This document shows positions 36,815 through 50,194 of a stretch of 64,000 nucleotides of DNA, piece by piece. Source of the stretch: Serripes groenlandicus (lineage: Eukaryota > Mollusca > Bivalvia > Cardiida > Cardiidae); contig JASEVX010000332.1 in assembly GCA_031761405.1 (NCBI GenBank), forward strand, positions 1-64,000, written 5' to 3'. The position numbers and the translations under genes are program-made. The notes under the pieces were generated by a model. That model did no database searches, was not told where the DNA came from, and was given only the letters and a program-made list of their open reading frames with translations. Within the stretch, counting starts at the first letter, position 1, and each line of letters starts with the position of its first letter.

Positions 36815-37722
36815 CTAGAAAGGCGACACCTTAAGGGTTTCGCGGGATAGAATGAGTGGAGAGGAGCAGAATTGCATCCGAACTACCAACCGTCCACACA
36901 CAATGCTGAATATATTATTTCGATTCTAACATGATCCAAAACGTAACAATTGATGAAACTAGTATTTTGCAACACCAAAATTATCTCCGTAAGTCTAAAA
37001 GATAAATAGAACATTATTATCAGGATTTGGCGCCAAAGTTTAGTTTAAACTTATTTATTTTACATCGATTGCGAAACAAGCTTTAAGCTTAAATTAATCA
37101 CACTCGATGTCTGCTTCCTGGAGGATTAACCAGTACTCGTGCCGTTTTGTGTTGAAAAATCTCAAAAGGACCCGCTCATCACGGGACTCGAACCAGGGAC
37201 CTTTGATACGAGAGGCCGACGCTCTACCTCTGCACCACTGTAACGTTATGACGTCAACCGCTGACGTGACGTCACTTTCCTAGTCACGCCCACAGATTTT
37301 TTTAAAATCAAGAACCCCTATTGAAAGCTTTCTCCAAGAATCCAAACTGAATGTATGAGAAATCTAAACACACCGTTGTTTGCACCGGATCTCGGACAAG
37401 TTTCAGTATGAATTTCAGGTCTCTAGCTGATTCCGTTTTTTGCTAGTGCGAGATCTACAGAAATATGTAGTCAAAATGTCGATTTTTCGGGTTTTAACCT
37501 TAAAAATCTCTGAAACTAGATTTTTCCCAGATATAACGAACACGCCCAGACCTAGATCGCATTGAGTTCTATAAGTGTGGCTAATTTCAGCGAAATCGTT
37601 CTCACCGATTTCTTTGTCCCCAGATCGCTGAATTTTACAACACATTGTGTCCCAATAGCCGTATAGACATTTGTTCCATAGAACAGAATAGAATAATTCT
37701 GTTCCACTACACTCATTCTATA
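36815..37722 (+). mobile_element. Array copy 11, form A (908 bp, complete)
   Basis: Both ends are present, with SINE and full internal sequence. Confidence 0.85.
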
Positions 37723-38387
37723 TTTTACATCGATTGCGAAACAAGCTTTAAGCTTAAATTAATCACACTCGATATCTGCTTCCTGTAGACTTAACCAGTA
37801 CTCGTGCCGTTTTGTGTTGAAAAATCTCAAAAGGACCCGCTCATCACGGGACTCGAACCAGGGACCTTTGATACGAGAGGCCGACGCTCTACCTCTGCAC
37901 CACTGTAACGTTATGACGTCAACCGCTGACGTGACGTCACTTTCCTAGTCACGCCCACAGATTTTTTTAAAATCAAGAACCCCTATTGAAAGCTTTCTCC
38001 AAGAATCCAAACTGAATGTATGAGAAATCTAAAAACACCGTTGTTTGCACCGGATCTCGGACAAGTTTCAGTATGAATTTCAGGTCTCTAGCTGATTCCG
38101 TTTTTTGCTAGTGCGAGATCTACAGAAATATGTAGTCAAAATGTCGATTTTTCGGGTTTTAACCTTAAAAATCTCTGAAACTAGATTTTTCCCAGATATA
38201 ACGAACACGCCCAGACCTAGATCGCATTGAGTTCTATAAGTGTGGCTAATTTCAGCGAAATCGTTCTCACCGATTTCTTTGTCCCCAGATCGCTGAATTT
38301 TACAACACATTGTGTCCCAATAGCCGTATAGACATTTGTTCCATAGAACAGAATAGAATAATTCTGTTCCACTACACTCATTCTATA
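37723..38387 (+). mobile_element. Array copy 12, form A lacking its first 243 bp
   Basis: Begins inside form A at TTTTACATCG; normal right end, followed by a unique island. Confidence 0.75.
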
Positions 38388-38531
38388 TAGAAAACCAGGA
38401 GTTTTATAAACACGACCCTTGTTTAGATGTAAAGATGGTTGTTTCTAACGGTTACTTCAATATGTTTATCTTCATTCGAATCTAGTCATTTTAAGATAGT
38501 CTTACATTAATACGATCTGTAAATTACAATA
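38388..38531. other. Unique 144-bp island inside the array
   Basis: AT-rich sequence with no similarity to the array units or other repeats in the window. It may be remnant intron sequence. Confidence 0.4.
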
Positions 38532-39268
38532 CTAGATAGGCGACACCTTAAGGGTTTCGCGGGATAGAATGAGTGAAGAGGAGCAGAATTATACCGAACT
38601 ACCAACTGGCCACACGCAATACTAAATATATATGTTATGAATATGTAATTTCAATTCTTACATGATTCAAAACGTAACAATTGATGACACTCAAGGTTTT
38701 TTGGCAACACCAAAATTATTTCCGCAAGTCTAAAAGATAAACACACCATACTATTGGTTTTGGCGCCAAAGCAATAACGTTATGACGTCATACCGCTGAA
38801 GTGCTGAACGTGACGTAACTTTCCAAGTATTTGGTCACGTGAAAATATTTGATTCAAGAGCCCCTATTAAAAGCATTCTCCAACTATCAAAACTAAATGT
38901 ATGAGAAATCTAAAAACACCGTTGTTTGCACTGGATATTGGACAAGTTTCAGTATGAATTTCAGGTCTCTAGCTGAATCCGTTTTTTGCTGGTGCGAGAT
39001 CTACAGAAATATGTAGTCAAAATGTCGATTTTTCGGGTTTTAACCTTAAAAATATCTGAAACTAGATTTTTCCCAGATATAACGAAACCGCCCAGACCTA
39101 GATCGCATTGTGGTCTATCAGTGTGGCTAATTTCAGCGAAATCGTTCTCACCGATTTCTTTGTCCTCAAATCGCTGAATTTTACAACACATTGTGTCCCA
39201 ATAGCCGTATAGACATTTGTTCCATAAAACAGAATAGAATAATTCTGTTCCACTACACTCATTCTATA
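38532..39268 (+). mobile_element. Array copy 13, form B (737 bp, complete)
   Basis: Both ends are present; preceded by TACAATA from the unique island. Confidence 0.85.
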
Positions 39269-40005
39269 CTAGATAGGCGACACCTTAAGGGTTTCGCGGG
39301 ATAGAATGAGTGAAGAGGAGCAGAATTATACCGAACTACCAACTGGCCACACGCAATACTAAATATATATGTTATGAATATGTAATTTCAATTCTTACAT
39401 GATTCAAAACGTAACAATTGATGACACTCAAGGTTTTTTGGCAACACCAAAATTATTTCCGCAAGTCTAAAAGATAAACACACCATACTATTGGTTTTGG
39501 CGCCAAAGCGATAACGTTATGACGTCATACCGCTGAAGTGCTGAACGTGACGTCACTTTCCAAGTATTTGGTCACGTGAAAATATTTGATTCAAGAGCCC
39601 CTATTAAAAGCATTCTCCAACTATCAAAACTAAATGTATGAGAAATTTAAAAACACCGTTGTTTGCACTGGATCTTTGACAAGTTTCAGTTTAAATTTCA
39701 GGTCTCTAGCTGATTACGTTATTTGCTGGTACGAGATCTACAGAAATATGTAGTCAAAATGTCGATTTTTCGGGTTTTAACCTTAAAAATATCTAAAACT
39801 AGATTTTTCCCAGATATAACGAAACCGCCCAGACCTAGATCGCATTGTGGTCTATCAGTGTGGCTAATTTCAGCGAAATCGTTCTCACCGATTTCTTTGT
39901 CCACAAATCGCTGAATTTTACAACACATTGTGTCCCAATAGCCGTATAGACATTTGTTCCGTAGAACAGAATAGAATAATTCTGTTCCACTACACTCATT
40001 CTATA
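39269..40005 (+). mobile_element. Array copy 14, form B (737 bp, complete)
   Basis: End to end with copy 13, consistent with insertion at the terminal TA. Confidence 0.85.
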
Positions 40006-40913
40006 CTAGAAAGGCGACACCTTAAGGGTTTCGCAGCATAGAATGAGTGGAGAGGAGCAGAATTGCACCCGAACTACCAACCGACCACACACAATGCTGA
40101 TACTATTATTTCGATTCTAACATGATCCAAAACGTAACAATTGATGAAACTAGTATTTTGCAACAACAAAATTATCTCCGTAAGTCTAAAAGATAAAAAG
40201 AACATTATTATCGGGATTTGGCGCCCAAGTTTAGTTTAAACTTATTTATTTTACATCGATTGCGAAACAAGCTTTAAGCTTAGATTACTCACACTCGATG
40301 TCTGCTTCCTGGAGACTTAACCAGTACTCGTGCCGTTTTGTGTGGAAAAATCTCAAAAGGACCCGCTCATCACGGGACTCGAACCAGGGACCTTTGATAC
40401 GAGAGGCCGACGCTCTACCTCTGCACCACTGTAACGTTATGACGTCAACCGCTGACGTGACGTCACTTTCCTAGTCACGCCCACAGATTTTTTTAAAATC
40501 AAGAACCCCTATTGAAAGCTTTCTCCAAGAATCCAAACTGAATGTATGAGAAATCTAAACACACCGTTGTTTGCACTGGATCTCGGACAAGTTTCAGTAT
40601 GAATTTCAGGTCTCTAACTGATTCCGTTTTTTGCTAGTACGAGATCTACAGAAATATGTAGTCAAAATGTCGATTTTTCGGGTTTTAACCTTAAAAATCT
40701 CTGAAACTAGATTTTTCCCAGATATAACGAAACCGCCCAGACCTAGATCGCATTGTGGTATATCAATGTGGCTAATTTCAGCGAAATCGTTCTCACCGAT
40801 TTCTTTGTCCACAAATCGCTGAATTTTACAACACATTGTGTCCCAATAGCCGTATAGACATTTGTTCCATAGAACAGAATAGAATAATTCTGTTCCACTA
40901 CACTCATTCTATA
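40006..40913 (+). mobile_element. Array copy 15, form A (908 bp, complete)
   Basis: Both ends are present, with SINE at about 40360-40430. Confidence 0.85.
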
Positions 40914-42458
40914 TGTAATTTCAATTCTTACATGATTCAAAACGTAACAATTGATGACACTCAAAGTTTTTTGGCAACACCAAAATTATTTCCGCAAGTC
41001 TACTAGAAAGGCGACACCTTAAGGGTTTCGCGGGATAGAATGAGTGGAGAGGAGCAGAATTGCATCCGAACTACCAACCGACCACACACAATGCTGAATA
41101 TATTATTTCGATTCTAACATGATCCAAAACGTAACAATTGATGAAACTAGTATTTTGCAACACCAAAATTATTTCCGTAAGTCTAAAAGATAAATAGAAC
41201 ATTATCATCGGGATTTGGCGCCAAAGTTTAGTTTAAACTTATTTATTTTACATCGGTTGCGAAGCAAGCTTTAAGCTTAAATAAATCACACTCGATGTCT
41301 GCTTCCTGGAGACTTAACCAGTACTCGTGCCGTTTTGTGTGGAAAAATCTCAAAAGGACCCGCTCATCACGGGACTCGAACCAGGGACCTTTGATACGAG
41401 AGGCCGACGCTCTACCTCTGCACCACTGTAACGTTATGACGTCATACCGCTGAAGTGCTGAACGTGACGTCACTTTCCAAGTATTTGGTCACGTGAAAAT
41501 ATTTGATTCAAGAGCCCCTATTAAAAGCATTCTCCAACTATCAAAACTAAATGTATGAGAAATTTAAAAACACCGTTGTTTGCACTGGATCTTTGACAAG
41601 TTTCAGTTTAAATTTCAGGTCTCTAGCTGATTCCGTTATTTGCTGGTACGAGATCTACATAAATATGTAGTCAAAATGTCGATTTTTCGGGTTTTAACCT
41701 TAAAAATATCTAAAACTAGATTTTTCCCAGATATAACGAAACCGCCCAGACCTAGATCGCATTGTGGTCTATCAGTGTTGCTAATTTCAGCGAAATCGTT
41801 CTCACCGATTTCTTTGTCCTCAAATCGCTGAATTTTACAACACATTGTGTCCCAATAGCCGTATAGACATTTGTTCCGTAGAACAGAATAGAATAATTCT
41901 GTTCCACTACACTCATTCTATAAAAGATAAACACACCATACTATTGGTTTTGGCGCCAAAGCGATAACGTTATGACGTCATACCGCTGAAGTGCTGAACG
42001 TGACGTCACTTTCCAAGTATTTGGTCACGTGAAAATATTTGATTCAAGATCCCCTATTAAAAGCATTCTCCAACTATCAAAACTAAATGTATCAGAAATT
42101 TAAAAACACCGTTGTTTGCACTGGATCTTTGACAAGTTTCAGTTTAAATTTCAGGTCTCTAGCTGATTCCGTTATTTGCTGGTACGAGATCTACAGAAAT
42201 ATGTAGTCAAAATGTCGATTTTTCGGGTTTTAACCTTAAAAATATCTAAAACTAGATTTTTCCCAGATATAACGAAACCGCCCAGACCTAGATCGTATTG
42301 TGGTCTATCAGTGTGGCTAATTTCAGCGAAATCGTTCTCACCGATTTCTTTGTCCTCAAATCGCTGAATTTTACAACACATTGTGTCCCAATAGCCGTAT
42401 AGACATTTGTTCCGTAGAACAGAATAGAATAATTCTGTTCCACTACACTCATTCTATA
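40914..42458 (+). mobile_element. Array copy 16, form B lacking its first 112 bp, split by copy 17
   Basis: Pieces 40914-41002 and 41923-42458 total 625 bp, which is 737 minus the 112-bp left piece. The cut is at AAGTCTA / AAAGATAAAC. Confidence 0.85.
41003..41922 (+). mobile_element. Array copy 17, A/B chimera (920 bp) nested in copy 16
   Basis: A form through the SINE, then B form after AACGTTATGACGTCA, as in copy 7 but with the full A left part. Confidence 0.85.
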
Positions 42459-42727
42459 TTTATTTTACATCGATTGCGAAACAAGCTTTAAGCTTAAATT
42501 AATCACACTCGATGTCTGCTTCCTGGAGACTTAACCAGTACTAGATAGGCGACACCTTAAGGGTTTCGCGGGATAGAATGAGTGAAGAGGAGCAGAATTA
42601 TACCGAACTACCAACTGGCCACACGCAATACTAAATATATATGTTATGAATATGTAATTTCAATTCTTACATGATTCAAAACGTAACAATTGATGACACT
42701 CAAGGTTTTTTGACAATACCAAAATTA

Positions 42728-43464
42728 CTAGATAGGCGACACCTTAAGGGTTTCGCGGGATAGAATGAGTGAAGAGGAGCAGAATTATACCGAACTACCA
42801 ACTGGCCACACGCAATACTAAATATATATGTTATGAATATGTAATTTCAATTCTTACATGATTCAAAACGTAACAATTGATGACACTCAAGGTTTTTTGG
42901 CAACACCAAAATTATTTCCGCAAGTCTAAAAGATAAACACACCATACTATTGGTTTTGGCGCCAAAGCGATAACGTTATGACGTCATACCGCTGAAGTGC
43001 TGAACGTGACGTCACTTTCCAAGTATTTGGTCACGTGAAAATATTTGATTCAAGAGCCCCTATTAAAAGCATTCTCCAACTATCAAAACTAAATGTATGA
43101 GAAATTTAAAAACACCGTTGTTTGCACTGGATCTTTGACAAGTTTCAGTTTAAATTTCAGGTCTCTAGCTGATTCCGTTATTTGCTGGTACGAGATCTAC
43201 AGAAATATGTAGTCAAAATGTCGATTTTTCGGGTTTTAACCTTAAAAATATCTAAAACTAGATTTTTCCCAGATATAACGAAACCGCCCAGACCTAGATC
43301 GCATTGTGGTCTATCAATGTGGCTAATTTCAGCGAAATCGTTCACACCGATTTCTTTGTCCCCAGATCGCTGAATTTTACAACACATTGTGTCCCAATAG
43401 CCGTATAGACATTTGTTCCATAGAACAGAATAGAATAATTCTGTTCCACTACACTCATTCTATA
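42728..43464 (+). mobile_element. Array copy 20, form B (737 bp, complete)
   Basis: First of five end-to-end copies inserted at AAAATTA / TTTCCGC of copy 19. Confidence 0.85.
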
Positions 43465-44372
43465 CTAGAAAGGCGACACCTTAAGGGTTTCGCGGGATAG
43501 AATGAGTGGAGAGGAACAGAATTGCATCCGAACTACCAACCGACCACACACAATGCTGAATATATTATTTCGATTCTAACATGATCCAAAACGTAACAAT
43601 TGATGAAACTAGTATTTTGCAACGCCAAAATTATCTCCGTAAGTCTAAAAGATAAATAGAACATTATTATCGGGATTTGGCGCCAAAGTTTAGTTTAAAC
43701 TTATTTATTTTACATCGATTGCGAAACAAGCTTTAAGCTTAAATTAATCACACTCGATGTCTGCTTCCTGGAGACTTAACCAGTACTCGTGCCGTTTTGT
43801 GATGAAAAATCTCAAAAGGACCCGCTCATCACGGGACTCGAACCAGGGACCTTTGATACGAGAGGCCGACGCTCTACCTCTGCACCACTGTAACGTTATG
43901 ACGTCAACCGCTGACGTGACGTCACTTTCCTAGTCACGCCCACAGATTTTTTTAAAATCAAGAACCCCTATTGAAAGCTTTCTCCAAGAATCCAAACTGA
44001 ATGTATGAGAAATCTAAACACACCGTTGTTTGCACCGGATCTCGGACAAGTTTCAGTATGAATTTCAGGTCTCTAGCTGATTCCGTTTTTTGCTAGTGCG
44101 AGATCTACAGAAATATGTAGTCAAAATGTCGATTTTTCGGGTTTTAACCTTAAAAATCTCTGAAACTAGATTTTTCCCAGATATAACGAACACGCCCAGA
44201 CCTAGATCGCATTGAGTTCTATAAGTGTGGCTAATTTCAGCGAAATCGTTCTCACCGATTTCTTTGTCCCCAGATCGCTGAATTTTACAACACATTGTGT
44301 CCCAATAGCCGTATAGACATTTGTTCCATAGAACAGAATAGAATAATTCTGTTCCACTACACTCATTCTATA
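43465..44372 (+). mobile_element. Array copy 21, form A (908 bp, complete)
   Basis: Both ends are present, with SINE. Confidence 0.85.
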
Positions 44373-45280
44373 CTAGAAAGGCGACACCTTAAGGGTTTCG
44401 CAGGATAGAATGAGTGGAGAGTAGCAGAATTGCATCCGAACTACCAACCGACCACACACAATGCTGATAATATTATTTCGATTCTAACATGATCCAAAAC
44501 GTAACAATTGATGAAACTAGTATTTTGCAACACCAACATTATCTCCGTAAGTCTAAAAGATAAATAGAACATTATTATCGGGATTTGGCTCCCAAGTTTA
44601 GTTTAAACTTATTTATTTTACATCGATTGCGAAACAAGCTTTAAGCTTAGATTACTCACACTCGATGTCTGCTTCCTGGAGACTTAATCAGTACTCGTGC
44701 CGTTTTGTGTGGAAAAATCTCAAAAGGACCCGCTCACCACGGGACTCGAACCAGGGACCTTTGATACGAGAGGCCGACGCTCTACCTATGCACCACTGTA
44801 ACGTTATGACGTCAACCGCTGACGTGACGTCACTTTCCTAGTCACGCCCACAGATTTTTTTAAAATCAAGAACCCCTATTGAAAGCTTTCTCCAAGAATC
44901 CAAACTGAATGTATGAGAAATCTAAACACACCGTTGTTTGTACTGGATATTGGACAAGTTTCAGTATGAATTTCATGTCTCTAGCTGAATCCGTTTTTTG
45001 CTAGTGCGAGATCTACAGAAATATGTAGTCAAAATGTCGATTTTTCGGGTTTTAACCTTAAAAATCTCTGAAACTATATTTTTCCCAGATATAACGAAAC
45101 CGCCCAGACCTAGATCGCATTGTGGTCTATCAGTGTGGCTAATTTCAGCGAAATCGTTCTCACCGATTTCTTTGTCCCCAAATCGCTGAATTTTACAACA
45201 CATTGTGTCCCAATAGCCGTATAGACATTTGTTCCATAGAACAGAATAGAATAATTCTGTTCCACTACACTCATTCTATA
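44373..45280 (+). mobile_element. Array copy 22, form A left, switching to B-like sequence (908 bp)
   Basis: Form A through the SINE and CACGCCCACAG; from about 44940 the sequence follows B-type variants (TACTGGATATTGG). Another likely conversion tract. Confidence 0.8.
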
Positions 45281-46005
45281 CTAGATAGGCGACACCTTAA
45301 GGGTTTCGCGGGATAGAATGAGTGGAGAGGAGCAGAATTATACCGAACTACCAACTGGCCACACGCAATACTAAATATATATGTTATGAATATGTAATTT
45401 CAATTCTTACATGATTCAAAACGTAACAATTGATGACACTCAAGGTTTTTTGGCAATACCAAAATTATTTCCGCAAGTCTAAAAGATAAACACACCATAC
45501 TATTGGTTTTGGCGCCAAAGCGATAACGTTATGACGTCATACCGCTGAAGTGCTGAACGTGACGTCAGTTTCCAAGTATTTGGTCACGTGAAAATATTTG
45601 ATTTAAGAGCCCATATTAAAAGCATTCTCCAACTATCAAAACTAAATATATGAGAAATTAAAAAACAACTTTGTTTGCACTGGATCTTTGACAAGTTTCA
45701 GGTCTCTAGCTGATTCCGTTATTTGCTTGTACGAGATCTACAGAAATATGTAGTCAAAATGTCGATTTTTCGGGTTTTAACCTTAAAAATATCTAAAACT
45801 AGATTTTTCCCAGATATAACGAAACCGCCTAGACCTAGATCGCATTGTGGTCTATCAGTGTGGCTAATTTCAGCGAAATCGTTCTCACCGATTTCTTTGT
45901 CCTCAAATCGCTGAATTTTACAACACATTGTGTCCCAATAGCCGTATAGACATTTGTTCCGTAGAACAGAATAGAATAATTCTGTTCCACTACACTCATT
46001 CTATA
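45281..46005 (+). mobile_element. Array copy 23, form B (725 bp, 12-bp internal deletion)
   Basis: Both ends are present; the TTTAAATTTCA segment before CAGGTCTCTAGC is missing. Confidence 0.85.
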
Positions 46006-46925
46006 CTAGAAAGGCGACACCTTAAGGGTTTCGCAGGATAGAATGAGTGGAGAGGACCAGAATTACATCCGAACTACCAACCGACCACACACAATGCTGA
46101 TAATATTATTTCGATTCTAACATGATCCAAAACGTAACAATTGATGAAACTAGTATTTTGCAACACCAACATTATCTCCGTAAGTCTAAAAGATAAATAG
46201 AACATTATTATCGGGATTGGGCGCCCAAGTTTAGTTTAAACTTATTTATTTTACATCGATTGCGAAACAAGCTTTAAGCTTAGATTACTCACACTCGATG
46301 TCTGCTTCCTGGAGACTTAACCAGTACTCGTGCCGTTTTGTGTGGAAAAATCTCAAAAGGACCCGCTCATCACGGGACTCGAACCAGGGACCTTTGATAC
46401 GAGAGGCCGACGCTCTACCTCTGCACCACTGTAACGTTATGACGTCATACCGCTGAAGTGCTGAACGTGACGTCACTTTCCAAGTATTTGGTCACGTGAA
46501 AATATTTGATTCAAGAGCCCCTATTAAAAGCATTCTCCAACTATCAAAACTAAATGTATGAGAAATTTAAAAACACCGTTGTTTGCACTGGATCTTTGAC
46601 AAGTTTCAGTTTAAATTTCAGGTCTCTAGCTGATTCCGTTATTTGCTGGTACGAGATCTACAGAAATATTTAGTCAAAATGTCGATTTTTCGGGTTTTAA
46701 CCTTAAAAATATATAAAACTAGATTTTTCCCAGATATAACGAAACCGCCCAGACCTAGATCGCATTGTGGTCTATCAGTGTGGCTAATTTCAGCGAAATC
46801 GTTCTCACCGATTTCTTTGTCCTCAAATCGCTGAATTTTACAACACATTGTGTCCCAATAGCCGTATAGACATTTGTTCCGTAGAACAGAATAGAATAAT
46901 TCTGTTCCACTACACTCATTCTATA
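46006..46925 (+). mobile_element. Array copy 24, A/B chimera (920 bp)
   Basis: Same structure and length as copy 17; probably derived from the same chimeric source. Confidence 0.85.
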
Positions 46926-48174
46926 TTTCCGCAAGTCTAAAAGATAAACACACCATACTATTGGTTTTGGCGCCAAAGCGATAACGTTATGACGTCATAC
47001 CGCTGAAGTGCTGAACGTGACGTCACTTTCCAAGTATTTGGTCACGTGAAAATATTTGATTTAAAAGCCCCTATTAAAAGCATTCTCCAACTATCAAAAC
47101 TAAATGTATGAGAAATTTAAAAACACCGTTGTTTGCACTGGATCTTTGACAAGTTTCAGTTTAAATTTCAGGTCTCTAGCTGATTCCGTTATTTGCTGGT
47201 ACGAGATCTACAGAAATATGTAGTCAAAATGTCGATTTTTCGGGTTTTAACCTTAAAAATATCTAAAACTAGATTTTTCCCAGATATAACGAAACCGCCC
47301 AGACCTAGATCGCATTGTGGTCTATCAGTGTGGCTAATTTCAGCGAAATCGTTCTCACCGATTTCTTTGTCCTCAAATCGCTGAATTTTACAACACATTG
47401 TGTCCCAATAGCCGTATAGACATTTGTTCCGTAGAACAGAATAGAATAATTCTGTTCCACTACACTCATTCTATACTCGTGCCGTTTTGTGTGGAAAAAT
47501 CTCAAAAGGACCCGCTCATCACGGGACTCGAACCAGGGACCTTTGATACGAGAGGCCGACGCTCTACCTCTGCACCACTGTAACGTTATGACGTCAACCG
47601 CTGACGTGACGTCACTTTCCTAGTCACGCCCACAGATTTTTTTTAAATCAAGAACCCCTATTGAAAGCTTTCTCCAAGAATCCAAACTGAATGTATGAGA
47701 AATCTAAAAACACCGTTGTTTGCACCGGATCTCGGACAAGTTTCAGTATGAATTTCAGGTCTCTAGCTGATTCCGTTTTTTGCTAGTGCAAGATCTACAG
47801 AAATATGTAGTCAAAATGTCGATTTTTCGGGTTTTAACCTTAAAAATCTCTGAAACTAGATTTTTCCCAGATATAACGAACACGCCCAGACCTAGATCGC
47901 ATTGAGTTCTATAAGTGTGGCTAATTTCAGCGAAATCGTTCTCACCGATTTCTTTGTCCCCAGATCGCTGAATTTTACAACACATTGTGTCCCAATAGCC
48001 GTATAGACATTTGTTCCATAGAACAGAATAGAATAATTCTGTTCCACTACACTCATTCTATACTAGATAGGCGACACCTTAAGGGTTTCGCGGGATAGAA
48101 TGAGTGAAGAGGAGCAGAATTATACCGAACTACCAACTGGCCACACGCAATACTAAATATATATGTTATGAATA

Positions 48175-48911
48175 CTAGATAGGCGACACCTTAAGGGTTT
48201 CGCGGGATAGAATGAGTGAAGAGGAGCAGAATTATACCGAACTACCAACTGGCCACACGCAATACTAAATATATATGTTATGAATATGTAATTTCAATTC
48301 TTACATGATTCAAAACGTAACAATTGATGACACTCAAGGTTTTTTGGCAAGACCAAAATTATTTCCGCAAGTCTAAAAGATAAACACACCATACTATTGG
48401 TTTTGGCGCCAAAGCGATAACGTTATGACGTCATACCGCTGAAGTGCTGAACGTGACGTCACTTTCCAAGTATTTGGTCACGTGAAAATATTTGATTCAA
48501 GAGCCCCTATTAAAAGCATTCTCCAACTATCAAAACTAAATGTATGAGAAATTTAAAAACACCGTTGTTTGCACTGGATATTGGATAAGTTTCAGTATGA
48601 ATTTCAGGTCTCTAGCTGATTCCGTTTTTTGCTGGTGCGAGATCTACAGAAATATGTAGTCAAAATGTCGATTTTTCGGGTTTTAACCTTAAAAATCTCT
48701 GAAACTAGATTTTTCCCAGATATAACGAAATCGCCCAGACCTAGATCGCATCGAGTTCTATAAGTGTGGCTAATTTCAGCGAAATCGTTCTCACCGATTT
48801 CTTTGTCCTCAAATCGCTGAATTTTACAACACATTGTGTCCCAATAGCCGTATAGACATTTGTTCCATAGAACAGAATAGAATAATTCTGTTCCACTACA
48901 CTCATTCTATA
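48175..48911 (+). mobile_element. Array copy 26, form B (737 bp, complete)
   Basis: Both ends are present; nested in copy 25. Confidence 0.85.
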
Positions 48912-49572
48912 TAGGGATAATACACATTTTCGAGGGCGTGAACATCTGCGGACGCCCGCAAAATGTGTTTATGCCCGAGTGCGAAGCACGAGGGCATAAA
49001 CACATTTAAGGGCGTCCGCAGATGTTCACGCCCGAGAAAATGTGTATTTTCGCTATTATTGCATAAAATAAGAGCAAACATCCAATATACAGTCCGCTGT
49101 AACGTTCAGTTGTACGATAACCGCCGATGAACATGACCCGATAACGCATGTGACGTCATAAACACATGTGACGTCATAAAGTAAACAAGTAATGTTTTAC
49201 ATATCCACGAACCGGGCCTACATCAAGGTTGCCATCGCTGACTCGACACGGGTCGAATTAAATAAATGGTTTTGGATTATTTTATGCTCTTTAACTGTGA
49301 ATCTAGTGCATGTTACCGATTATCGAGTTAAAGAAGCTGATGTTATTGTTAACCCAACAAATTGCTCCTATTCTAGGGGAGATGCAGCGTCCATGTTTTG
49401 TTTACTAATGGTGCCCGGGTAATGCATATGTAAAACATCTAACCGGTCAGAAACGGCACGTACGCGCGAGAATCGCTTTGTTTATACACGTTTTCTCGCC
49501 GTTTACGCCCGGCTTTTGCAATGTTTCTGTATCCCTTAAGCGGGCGTAAAACATAGATTTTATGCAATAATA
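48912..49572. mobile_element. Unrelated foldback element inserted in the array, carrying a macro-domain-like ORF
   Basis: 48916-49048 is a large hairpin (arms share GGGCGTGAACATCTGCGGAC and its complement, with an inner AATGTGTTTATGCCC pair). From 49054 to 49572 the sequence is bounded by the inverted repeat TATTATTGCATAAAAT / ATTTTATGCAATAATA. Higher GC and CpG than the array. It sits between the right end of copy 26 and the resumed copy 25, so it came later. Whether the hairpin and the 519-bp part are one element is uncertain. Confidence 0.6.
49192..49422 (+). pseudogene. Fragment resembling a macro domain, inside the foldback element
   Basis: A 76-codon ORF whose C-terminal half reads VKEADVIVNPTNCSYSRGD. 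This matches the ADP-ribose-binding start of macro domains (ADxIVNPTN followed by a glycine-bearing loop). The downstream part of the domain is absent: the ORF stops after LLMVPG at a GGTAATG that could be an old splice donor. The N-terminal half is not recognised. Probably an exon captured by a transposon rather than a working gene; a chance match of one motif is possible. Confidence 0.35.
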
Positions 49573-50194
49573 TGTAATTTCAATTCTTACATGATTCAAA
49601 ACGTAACAATTGATGACACTCTGTTTTTTGGCAACACCAAAATTATTTCCGCAAGTCTAAAAGATAAACACACCATACTATTGGTTTTGGCGCCAAAGCG
49701 ATAACGTTATGACGTCATACCACTGAAGTGCTAACGTGACGTCACTTTCCAAGTATTTGGTCACGTGAAAATATTTGATTCAAGAGCCCCTATTAAAAGC
49801 ATTCTCCAACTATCAAAACTAAATGTATGAGAAATCTAAAAACACCGTTGTTTGTACTGGATATTGGACAAGTTTCAGTATGAATTTCAGGTCTCTAGCT
49901 GAATCCGTTTTTTGCTAGTACGAGATCTACATAAATATGTAGTCAAAATGTCGATTTTTCGGGTTTTAATCTTAAAAATATCTGAAACTAGATTTTTCCC
50001 AGATATAACGAAACCGCCCAGACCTAGATCGCATTGTGGTCTATCAGTGTGGCTAATTTCAGCGAAATCGTTTTCACCGATTTCTTTGTCCACAAATCGC
50101 TGAATTTTACAACACATTGTGTCCTAATAGCCGTATAGACATTTGTTCCGTAGAACAGAATAGAATAATTCTGTTCCACTACACTCATTCTATA

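Larger units (their letters stand above)
42541..47475 (+). mobile_element. Array copy 19, form B nested in copy 18 and itself split by five copies
   Basis: Pieces 42541-42727 (187 bp) and 46926-47475 (550 bp) add up to exactly 737 bp, a complete form B. Copies 20-24 lie in the gap. This is a three-level nest. Confidence 0.9.
42459..48062 (+). mobile_element. Array copy 18, left-truncated form A host, split by copy 19
   Basis: Pieces 42459-42540 and 47476-48062. The cut is at TTAACCAGTA / CTCGTGCCG, which is contiguous in intact form A copies. Confidence 0.85.
48063..50194 (+). mobile_element. Array copy 25, form B host split by copy 26 and an unrelated element
   Basis: Pieces 48063-48174 (112 bp) and 49573-50194 (622 bp) total 734 bp, near the full 737. 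The cut is at ATGAATA / TGTAATTTC. Confidence 0.85.
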
